In this document: piece by piece, positions 1 through 5,375 of the stretch
Layout of the letters: every line of letters begins with the position of its first letter
Numbering within the stretch: the first letter of the stretch is position 1
Origin: a bacterium
GTDB lineage: Bacteria > Chloroflexota > Dormibacteria > UBA8260 > Bog-877
DNA: 6,795 nucleotides
Direction: 5' to 3'
Assembly (NCBI GenBank): GCA_021791455.1
Contig: JAJYWM010000295.1
Coordinates: 1 to 6,795, forward strand
Program-made: the position numbers and the translations under genes
Notes under the pieces: model-generated
The model's database searches: none
What the model was told of the DNA's origin: nothing
What the model saw: only the letters and a program-made list of their open reading frames with translations

Positions 1-28
1 TCGGCCCACTCCCCCGCTCAACATCCGG

Positions 29-100
29 AGCCGACGGGGAGACTCGAACTCCCGGCCAGCGGTTTACGAAACCGCTGCTCTACCACTGAGCTACGTCGGC
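29..100 (-). tRNA. tRNA-Thr (anticodon CGT)
   Basis: Read on the minus strand this folds as a complete 72-nt cloverleaf. The acceptor stem is GCCGACG paired with CGTCGGC (7/7). The D stem is GCTC/GAGC, the anticodon stem is GCGGT/ACCGC around the loop TTCGTAA, and the T stem is GGGAG/CTCCC around the loop TTCGAGT. The anticodon is CGT, which reads the threonine codon ACG, a common codon in GC-rich genomes. The discriminator base is T. The next three template bases read CCG, so the terminal CCA is not encoded and must be added by nucleotidyltransferase. The gene lies 36 nt downstream of the mscS-like stop codon on the same strand. Identity rests on the anticodon and fold. Confidence 0.95.
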
Positions 101-112
101 CCGCGAGGTGCG

Positions 113-121
113 AGTTTATCA
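113..121 (-). promoter_or_regulatory. Putative extended -10 promoter of the tRNA gene
   Basis: On the minus strand this reads TGATAAACT. That is a TGN extension followed by TAAACT, which fits the TANNNT -10 form common in actinobacteria. Transcription would begin about 5-7 nt upstream of tRNA base 1, a sensible leader for a tRNA. I see no good -35 at the expected distance, which an extended -10 can tolerate. The alternative is that the tRNA is only co-transcribed with the channel gene. Confidence 0.45.
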
Positions 122-136
122 GCCAGGGATCCTCGG

Positions 137-1225
137 CTATCCCACAGGCACCGCCCCGGGACGCGCGGGATGGCTGGGCACCTGGCCGCGAGCCGGGCTG
201 ACGGCGACGTGGTCGCGGCGGTGAGGAAGCGCCTCGGGGTATTGCTCCTGGAGGAATGCCACCAGCTTCTCGCGAACCTCGCACTGCAGGTTCCAGGACC
301 TCGAGCTGTCCTGCGAGCTGACCAGCGCCCTCAGCTGCATGGTCTCCGGTCCCAGGTTCGTCACCTGCAGGTTGCAGACGTCACCGTCCCAGTCGGGAGA
401 CTTCTGAGCGATCTCCCGCAGGCGGGCCCGCAGGCGGTCGACGGGCGCCGTGTAGTCCACTTCCAGGTGAACCCATCCGAGAATCTCTGAACTGGACTTG
501 GTCCAGTTCTCGAACGGATTCTCGATGAAGTACGAAATCGGCACCACCAGCCGGCGCAGATCCCAAACTCTCACAACCACAAAGGTCAGCCCGATCTGCT
601 CGATGCGGCCCCAGTGCCCCTCCACAACTACCACATCATCGACCCGTATCGGCTGGCTGGCGGCCAGTTGGAGGCCAGCAACGACATTTGCCGCCGCCGG
701 ACGTGCGGCAACACCCGCCAACAGTCCCACCAACCCTGCTGACGCCAAGAGCCCCGCCCCAGCCGACCTTACCGTGGGGAAGGTCAGGAGCACCAAGGAG
801 ACCGCAACAACCGAGACGACAACCGTGGTCACCCGGCGCAGCACCTGGATCTGAGTGTGAACTTGGCGGGCGTGAAGGTTGTCATCCACGTCCAGTCGAT
901 AACGGCTCAAGACCAGGTCGTCCAGCACGTAGGACAGGCTTACCACCAACCACGCCGCGGCCAGGATCAGGGTCACGCCGAAGACGTGCAGCAGGATTGA
1001 CGCCACCGCGGTCGGCAGTCCGATCCCGGCCAGCGAGATCTCCAGGCCGGCAAAGGGAAGGACCGCGAGCAGAGGCCGGGAGGACCTCCTCAAGACCGCC
1101 TGGGAGACCCGATGCCCCGGCCCCCGCACGGACCGACGTAGCAAAGCGCCGCCCACCCAGTGGGCGCCGACCATGGCCACCACAACGGCCAGGGTGATCT
1201 CGAGAGTGCGATCGATTGGGAACAT
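137..1225 (-). CDS. MscS-family mechanosensitive ion channel
   Basis: This encodes a 362-residue inner-membrane channel of the small-conductance mechanosensitive (MscS) family, which opens under membrane tension and releases small solutes. Hydrophobic segments lie near residues 11-29, 51-72, 77-106 and 132-150. A glycine/alanine-rich pore helix follows at about 154-186 (GLVGLLAGVAA, then NVVAGLQ). The beta domain begins at QPIRVDDVVVVEG (191-203) and continues through WGRIEQIGLTFVVVRVWDLR to PISYFIENPFENWT (229-242), which is characteristic of the family. The mixed alpha/beta C-terminal domain runs to about 332. The last 30 residues are a proline/arginine-rich tail of no recognised function. 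The ATG at 1225 is chosen because GGGAG lies 9 nt upstream (1235-1239) and a membrane segment starts soon after. The frame stays open back to 1396, but that extension has no membrane or domain character. The specific subfamily and ion preference cannot be read from the sequence. Confidence 0.93.
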   Translation of the reverse strand: MFPIDRTLEITLAVVVAMVGAHWVGGALLRRSVRGPGHRVSQAVLRRSSRPLLAVLPFAGLEISLAGIGLPTAVASILLHVFGVTLILAAAWLVVSLSYVLDDLVLSRYRLDVDDNLHARQVHTQIQVLRRVTTVVVSVVAVSLVLLTFPTVRSAGAGLLASAGLVGLLAGVAARPAAANVVAGLQLAASQPIRVDDVVVVEGHWGRIEQIGLTFVVVRVWDLRRLVVPISYFIENPFENWTKSSSEILGWVHLEVDYTAPVDRLRARLREIAQKSPDWDGDVCNLQVTNLGPETMQLRALVSSQDSSRSWNLQCEVREKLVAFLQEQYPEALPHRRDHVAVSPARGQVPSHPARPGAVPVG

Positions 1226-1471
1226 CGCTAATATCTCCCAGCTCTTCGTTGGGCAGACGCGCTGTCGACTTGCCGCCCACGCCCAGACTCGGGCGCCCTG
1301 ACTCGGTGGACACCCGTAAGCGGCCCCACCTCCACCATACCCCACGACCGCGCCGAGCGGCCGTGGCCCTTGACCGTCGGAACCTCGAGCCGTCATCCCT
1401 GGACCCCGAAGGGGGTGCTTCGGGTAAGCTCCGGACCACGGCTTGATGCAAATCGATGGAGGCCCGCGTCA
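1226..1471. promoter_or_regulatory. Divergent intergenic region between mscS-like and antiporter genes
   Basis: These 246 bp separate two divergently transcribed start codons, so promoters in both directions are expected here. Each end carries a ribosome binding site: GGGAG on the minus strand at 1235-1239 for the channel, and GGAGG on the plus strand at 1458-1462 for the antiporter. A plus-strand TAAGCT (1425-1430) fits the loose TANNNT -10 form but lacks a convincing -35. A minus-strand TATGGT near 1340-1345 has the same weakness. A short inverted repeat, CCCGAA-8 nt-TTCGGG, sits at 1405-1424. No conserved riboswitch or small gene is recognisable. Confidence 0.45.
1458..1462 (+). promoter_or_regulatory. 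Ribosome binding site deciding the GTG start of the antiporter
   Basis: GGAGG lies 9 nt before the GTG at 1472. The competing in-frame starts (TTG 1370, GTG 1526, GTG 1532) have no comparable purine-rich site, so this site fixes the N-terminus used in the annotation. Confidence 0.7.
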
Positions 1472-3649
1472 GTGCACCTCGACTCCACCGACTGGTTGGT
1501 CGCGAACGGCTCACCGCTGCGCCTAGTGCCCGTGACCTCCCACGAGCAGGCGGTCTTCTGGGTGCAGCTGGCTTCACTTCTGCTGCTGGCCCTGCTTTTG
1601 GGAGGGGTGGCCAAACGCCTCGGGCAACCCCCCGTCGTCGGTCAGCTGATGGCCGGGATCGTGCTGGGTCCGACCGTCTTCGGCGAGATCTCCAAGGGTG
1701 GGTTCGCCTGGTTTCTGCCCAGCGGGTCAGCGGTGCAGTCCTCACTGCTGCTGGCCGTGAGCACGCTCAGCCTTGCCGTCCTCTTGCTGACGGTCGGATT
1801 TGAGACCGACATCACCCTGCTACGAAGGCTCGGACGGCCGGCAGCCTGGGTCACCGCCGGCAGCCTGCTCATCCCGCTGGCGGCCGGCTTGACCGCGGCC
1901 CGCCTGCTGCCGGCGGCGGTGCGCGGCCCCGCAGGCACCCCTCTGGCATTCTCGCTACTGGTCGGGATCGCCATCGCCGCATCCTCGCTGCCGGTGATCG
2001 CCGAGATCGTGGGCCATCTTGGAGTGACGCGACGGGACTTCGGGCAGATCACCCTGGCCGCGGGCACCGTGAACGATGCCACGGCCTTCGTCCTCATCGC
2101 TCTGGCCGTGGCCCTGGCCGGAGGGGGGGCCGTGCCCCAGCTGGCCCGGGTCGGCCTGGGGGTCTTGGTCCTGGGTGGCTTGGTGCTGGTGGTCGCCCAG
2201 CCTCTCGCTGACCGGATCTTGAGCGCCGCTCGACTTCATGGCCCGGACCGCAAGGCCGCCGACACCCATCCTTCCCTCGCGGTCTATCTGGTCGCGGCTA
2301 TGGTGGCGGCGGCCCTGGTGCAACTGGTGGGGATCGAGGGTGCTCTCGGAGCCTTCGTGGCGGGGGTGATCCTGGCCCGTTCGCGTTTCGGGGACGCCGA
2401 GACGTTTCGCTTCCTGTCCCAGCTCAGCTCAGCTTTCTTCGCCCCTCTCTACTTCGCGACGGCGGGCCTCGAGGCAAACCTGATCCTGCTCCGGCAGCCC
2501 CAAACCGCTCTGGTCTTTGCCGTTCTGGTGGTGGTCGGCGTCACCGCCAAGTTCGCGGGCTCATACGCTGGGGCCAGCATCGGACGGCTCCCGCAGACCG
2601 AACGAGTGGCCCTGGGGGTTGGCCTGAACGGTCGAGGCACGGTGCAGGTGATCGCGGGCACCGTCGGGCTGGCGGCCGGCATCATCGGAAACGGCACCTA
2701 CACGGCCATAGTCGCCTTGTCGCTGGTCACCTCGATGGCCACACCACCACTGCTCCGCCGGGTGGTGAGCCGCTGGGAGGGGTCACCGGAGGAACGTCGC
2801 CGGCTGGACCTGGAGGCCCGCATGGCCGCCCAGACGCTGGTCACCAACGACGGCCTGGTGGTCCTGGCGACGAGTAGCTCCGCCGCCACCGCCGCCCTCG
2901 ATCTCGTCCGGCGCGCGTGGCCCGACGAGGCGCCAGTCACCATGATCTCGACCACCCAAGACGAGAGAGCGCCGCTTGGGGACAAGGAGCTGCGGGGGGG
3001 ACGCCCGATCGACTGGGTGTACTCGGCCGACGACGAAGTTGCCGACGCCGTCAGCGATGCGTTGAAGCTGGGGCACGGCGCCGTGGTGGTCGCGTGCGCG
3101 AAGGATTCGGTGGCGCCCCGGGCGCTTCTGGCCGAGCTTCTTCCTTCGGCGACCGTGCCAGTGGTGATCCTGCCAGCGGCCGGCGACCTGATCTCGGCAG
3201 CTGGCGAAGGCCCGCAGCGACTGCTTGTTCCCATCTCGGCCTCGAGGGCCTCCCACGCGGCCCTTGAGCTCGCTTACAGCCTCGGGGAGCGGGATAGACG
3301 GGAAGTGCACGTCCTGCATATCGACACCGGCCCCAGGGGCCTGAGATCATGGCGGCCAGGGCGCCTTGTACCCCGCCGTCTACAGGCTCAGGGGCAGCGG
3401 CGGGTGGCGGACGCGGTCCTGGCGGAGGCCATGACCATGGGCCGCGCCTACGATGTCGATGTGAGCGCCGCGAAACCCTCGGGTCGCGCATTCGAGGCAG
3501 GCCTGGCCGCTGCCACGGCGATGAGCGCCAGGGCCATCATCGGGGTGCGCCCCGTGGTGACTGGGGACAGCATCTACTTCGGTGAGGTCGCTGCGCTTCT
3601 CATGGAGCAGGCGCCGGAGAGGACGGTCATGGTGGCGCTGCCCAGCTGA
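1472..3649 (+). CDS. Monovalent cation/proton antiporter (CPA2-like) with C-terminal USP-like domains
   Basis: This encodes a 725-residue membrane protein predicted to exchange Na+ or K+ for H+. Residues from about 28 to 430 form a Na+/H+ exchanger domain with roughly 12-13 helices. It opens with GQPPVVGQLMAGIVLGPTVF (51-70). The ion-site motif TVNDATAF has N201-D202, a later helix has K360 (TAKFAG), and GLNGRGTVQVIAG lies at about 384-396. The soluble C-terminus looks like two universal-stress-protein-like alpha/beta units, at about 459-568 and 583-725. This layout recalls antiporters of the plant CHX and bacterial CPA2 groups. The GTG at 1472 is preferred because GGAGG lies 9 nt upstream. 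The frame is open from a TTG at 1370, but the extension has no domain character. GTG codons at 1526 and 1532 lack a ribosome binding site. An N-D rather than D-D pair is usually linked to electroneutral exchange, which is inference here. The ion preference is unknown. The divergent MscS-like neighbour suggests an osmotic or ionic role. Confidence 0.92.
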   Translation: MHLDSTDWLVANGSPLRLVPVTSHEQAVFWVQLASLLLLALLLGGVAKRLGQPPVVGQLMAGIVLGPTVFGEISKGGFAWFLPSGSAVQSSLLLAVSTLSLAVLLLTVGFETDITLLRRLGRPAAWVTAGSLLIPLAAGLTAARLLPAAVRGPAGTPLAFSLLVGIAIAASSLPVIAEIVGHLGVTRRDFGQITLAAGTVNDATAFVLIALAVALAGGGAVPQLARVGLGVLVLGGLVLVVAQPLADRILSAARLHGPDRKAADTHPSLAVYLVAAMVAAALVQLVGIEGALGAFVAGVILARSRFGDAETFRFLSQLSSAFFAPLYFATAGLEANLILLRQPQTALVFAVLVVVGVTAKFAGSYAGASIGRLPQTERVALGVGLNGRGTVQVIAGTVGLAAGIIGNGTYTAIVALSLVTSMATPPLLRRVVSRWEGSPEERRRLDLEARMAAQTLVTNDGLVVLATSSSAATAALDLVRRAWPDEAPVTMISTTQDERAPLGDKELRGGRPIDWVYSADDEVADAVSDALKLGHGAVVVACAKDSVAPRALLAELLPSATVPVVILPAAGDLISAAGEGPQRLLVPISASRASHAALELAYSLGERDRREVHVLHIDTGPRGLRSWRPGRLVPRRLQAQGQRRVADAVLAEAMTMGRAYDVDVSAAKPSGRAFEAGLAAATAMSARAIIGVRPVVTGDSIYFGEVAALLMEQAPERTVMVALPS

Positions 3650-3746
3650 CGTCGAAGCTTCCGCCCGTGGGGGACCGGTGGGCGTGGCGGCCGTCTGACC
3701 ACCTAGTGTGGCCAGTTTTCAGATCACTTCTGGGAAGACCCTCAGA
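3650..3746. terminator. Convergent gap with weak hairpins, possible bidirectional terminator
   Basis: Two genes converge on these 97 bp, so transcription should end here from both sides. Possible stems are CGCCC (3662-3666) with GGGCG (3680-3684), and CCAC (3699-3702) with GTGG (3708-3711), the latter followed shortly by TTTT at 3716-3719. For the minus strand, CTTC/GAAG flank a 3-nt loop at about 3728-3738. All are short and none is a classical intrinsic terminator. The nonamer TCAGATCAC occurs at 3719-3727 and again at 3742-3750, the second copy covering the stop codon of the MFS gene. Confidence 0.3.
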
Positions 3747-5168
3747 TCACAGGGTCCGAGGGCCGTTGACAGGGGCAACCATCGGCTCCGTGGCTTCTAC
3801 GAGGTCAGGCGGGAGGTTGGACCTGGGCTGAGATGGATACCCAGGCCCATCCTCGATCTGATCGTATTTGGCGAAGAACGCATGGAACAGCGCCACGTAT
3901 GCGCCTTGGAGGACCACCGCCACCAGGAACGGCAGGTCCAGTTGTCCGCTGTCGAACAGTGCTCCCGCCACGGTCGGCCCGGCGGCGCCGGAAATCTGCA
4001 TGGCTCCGCCGGAGATGCTGAGGGCGGTGGCACGGCGCCGGTCCGGGACAGCGGCCACCACCAACGCGCTGCGGGGGCCCATGGTCCCGCGGTTCACAGC
4101 ACTTCGGGCCACGTAGAAGAGGGCCGCCATCCAGAAGAAGGGGCTGAAGGGGATGGCCAGCAGCAGCACCAGCCCGACGAGGCGTGCACGCACCACCATG
4201 CGCACCATCCCGACCCTGGTCCCGACCTCGCCCTGGATCAGCGACGACGCGGCGGTGACGAAGAACGTGATCCCGAACAGGAGCCCTATCTGGCCCGATC
4301 CGACGTGGAACTTGAGAGCGAACCAGTAGGCCGCCAGCGGCCCCACCAGCCCCACCGCCACGCCGTTGAGGATGTTGGTCAGGGAGTAGCGGAAGATGAA
4401 ACCGGCGGTGGACCCCGCCGCCAGACGTCGGGGCCTCGCCGCACCGGGAGCGGGGAGCTGCCTGCGAGGCTGCGCGGTGGGCTGACGGGGCGCCTCGGGG
4501 GCTCGGACCATGATCATCCCGCAGGCGGCCGACAGCACCGCGACCAGGCCAAACAGGGGCCGGTAGCCCGCCGCCCCGAAGGCGTGTACCAGCGGCGCGG
4601 TGGCCGCTGCCACAAGGGCGCCCAGCCCAAGGCCGAAGAAGCCCACCGCCGCCGCGAGCCCGTATATCCGCTGCCTCTCTCCCACCGGAGTCTCGGCCGC
4701 CAACCAGGCGGATGCCGTCGACGCGAAGGGACCGGGCACCCCACCCTGGCCACGGCCGAAGCCCCCGAGCACGGCCGCTGGGACCAGCAGGATGGGGGCA
4801 GTCGTCAGAGCGGCAACCACGCCCGCGACCAGGTACAGCCCCTCGATCGCCACCAGAAACGGCTTGCGCCTGGTCCTGTCGGAGGTGACGCCCGCACCGA
4901 GACTGACGGCGGTGTTGAAGAGCCCACCGCCGGTGAGCAGGGCCCCAATCGCCAGGCCGCTCCAACCCAGCGCGCTCAGATACAGGGCCAGCGTGGTCAG
5001 CAGCGCCCCCTGGCCGACGCTGCGCAGAAGTCTCGTGATGATGACCGCGCGCGCCCCGGGGCCAACGCTTCGAAAGGCGCCCCAGGAACCAGTCAGGACT
5101 CCGAACGCCTGGAGGCGCGTCGACCGGGCACGACTCAGACGGCCCGGCTCCGGACTGCCTGAGGGCAA
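3747..5168 (-). CDS. Major facilitator superfamily (MFS) transporter
   Basis: This encodes a 473-residue inner-membrane secondary transporter, probably proton-coupled and plausibly a drug or metabolite exporter. The first six helices lie in about residues 38-220. The loop between helices 2 and 3 carries a motif-A-like GAGVTSDRTRRKPF (91-104) with the expected D-R-x-x-R-R pattern. A central cytoplasmic linker (about 222-252) is rich in Pro, Ala and Arg. The second six-helix bundle spans about 254-433, with a degenerate motif-A equivalent near 312-325 and a charged loop PDRRRATALS (375-384). A hydrophilic tail of about 40 residues follows. The start is TTG at 5168, backed by AGGAGGAG just upstream, with AGGAGG 8 nt from the start. 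No ATG or GTG near the first helix has such a site. A plus-strand frame of 484 codons lies antisense across the whole gene, but its Arg/Gly/Gln/His-rich product has no helices. The substrate cannot be inferred and no regulator gene lies in the window. Confidence 0.9.
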   Translation of the reverse strand: MPSGSPEPGRLSRARSTRLQAFGVLTGSWGAFRSVGPGARAVIITRLLRSVGQGALLTTLALYLSALGWSGLAIGALLTGGGLFNTAVSLGAGVTSDRTRRKPFLVAIEGLYLVAGVVAALTTAPILLVPAAVLGGFGRGQGGVPGPFASTASAWLAAETPVGERQRIYGLAAAVGFFGLGLGALVAAATAPLVHAFGAAGYRPLFGLVAVLSAACGMIMVRAPEAPRQPTAQPRRQLPAPGAARPRRLAAGSTAGFIFRYSLTNILNGVAVGLVGPLAAYWFALKFHVGSGQIGLLFGITFFVTAASSLIQGEVGTRVGMVRMVVRARLVGLVLLLAIPFSPFFWMAALFYVARSAVNRGTMGPRSALVVAAVPDRRRATALSISGGAMQISGAAGPTVAGALFDSGQLDLPFLVAVVLQGAYVALFHAFFAKYDQIEDGPGYPSQPRSNLPPDLVEATEPMVAPVNGPRTL

Positions 5169-5174
5169 ATCGAA

Positions 5175-5182
5175 CTCCTCCT
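5175..5182 (-). promoter_or_regulatory. Strong Shine-Dalgarno site for the TTG start of the MFS gene
   Basis: The minus strand reads AGGAGGAG followed by TTCGAT and then TTG. The match to the anti-Shine-Dalgarno sequence and the 6-8 nt spacing are near ideal, which is the main argument for accepting a TTG start at 5168. Confidence 0.8.
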
Positions 5183-5190
5183 ATAGTTTG

Positions 5191-5212
5191 GGCGCCTAAT
5201 TATTTTAGCGCC
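5191..5212. repeat. Imperfect inverted repeat over the MFS -10 box, candidate operator
   Basis: The left arm is GGCGC-C-TAA (5191-5199) and the right arm is TTA-GCGCC (5205-5212). They pair over 8 bp with one extra C in the left arm and a 5-nt AT-only centre. The repeat covers the presumed -10 and start point, where a repressor would be expected to sit. It could also form a small hairpin at the 5' end of the transcript. Confidence 0.4.
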
Positions 5213-5230
5213 TGCGGGAGTTCGCAGGTT
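5202..5230 (-). promoter_or_regulatory. Putative promoter of the MFS gene (TAAAAT -10 box)
   Basis: In an AT-rich island within GC-rich surroundings, the minus strand carries TAAAAT (5202-5207), a 5/6 match to TATAAT. Transcription would start near 5195, giving a leader of about 26 nt that just accommodates the Shine-Dalgarno site. The hexamer 17 nt upstream (AACCTG, 5225-5230) is a poor -35. That suggests a weak, activator-dependent or non-housekeeping promoter. Both boxes overlap inverted repeats. Confidence 0.5.
5211..5228. repeat. Perfect inverted repeat CCTGCG-6-CGCAGG, candidate operator
   Basis: CCTGCGGGAGTTCGCAGG has two perfect 6-bp arms around a 6-bp centre. It lies between the presumed -10 and -35 of the MFS promoter and overlaps the neighbouring repeat by 2 bp. 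The size and symmetry suit a dimeric helix-turn-helix regulator such as TetR or MarR types, which often control MFS exporters. That assignment is inference, since no regulator gene is in the window. The related palindrome CCTGCAGG lies at 5242-5249. Confidence 0.4.
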
Positions 5231-5264
5231 CCTCAATTGCCCCTGCAGGAGATGACACTCTGAT

Positions 5265-5294
5265 GACCCGGTCCGGGTCTCGCGTAACCCGGTC
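5265..5294. repeat. ACCCGGTC direct repeats 21 bp apart with an embedded palindrome
   Basis: ACCCGGTC occurs at 5266-5273 and again at 5287-5294, a spacing of 21 bp or two helical turns. The first copy is part of the palindrome GACCCG-GTC-CGGGTC (5265-5279). The region lies about 100-125 bp upstream of the MFS start and past the HtrA terminator hairpin, so a regulatory role for the MFS gene is possible. Chance is also possible in GC-rich DNA. Confidence 0.3.
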
Positions 5295-5312
5295 GGCAGC
5301 TGGACAGCAGCA

Positions 5313-5344
5313 CAGGGCCGGACGGCGGCTGCCGCCCGGCCCTG
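5313..5344 (-). terminator. Strong hairpin after the HtrA-like gene, likely terminator
   Basis: The arms 5313-5321 and 5336-5344 pair perfectly over 9 bp. After one A-C mismatch, another 4 bp (5323-5326 with 5331-5334) pair around a GGCT tetraloop in plus-strand orientation. On the minus strand it begins about 31 nt after the protease stop codon. No U-tract follows, only TGCTGCTGTCC, so it is a strong stem of the kind often seen behind genes in high-GC bacteria and not a classical rho-independent terminator. It separates the protease from the MFS promoter region. Confidence 0.6.
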
Positions 5345-5375
5345 CTTCCGGTGAGGGCTTAGGAATGCTGGGGGA

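Noticed and set aside
1..7. TCGGCCC at the left edge as the acceptor stem of a second minus-strand tRNA
   Set aside because: Its complement GGGCCGA could begin a tRNA, but only seven bases are visible and the same heptamer occurs at 96-102, so nothing can be supported.
1..100. tRNA gene as an integration site of a mobile element
   Set aside because: No integrase, no repeated tRNA 3' end and no composition shift are visible. The tRNA's 3' flank is only 28 bp in the window.
1226..1396. N-terminal extension of the channel gene to 1396
   Set aside because: The extra 57 residues are low-complexity Gly/Arg/Pro sequence, and the ATG at 1225 has a proper Shine-Dalgarno site next to the first membrane segment.
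882..1745. A 287-codon minus-strand open frame across the mscS/antiporter divergent region
   Set aside because: It is arginine-rich with no motif, and overlaps the start regions of two well-supported genes.
3708..5162. A 484-codon plus-strand open frame antisense to the MFS gene
   Set aside because: It is rich in Arg, Gly, Gln and His, with no hydrophobic segments or motifs, and mirrors the opposite coding strand in GC-rich DNA. The minus frame has 12 helices, motif A and a strong ribosome binding site.
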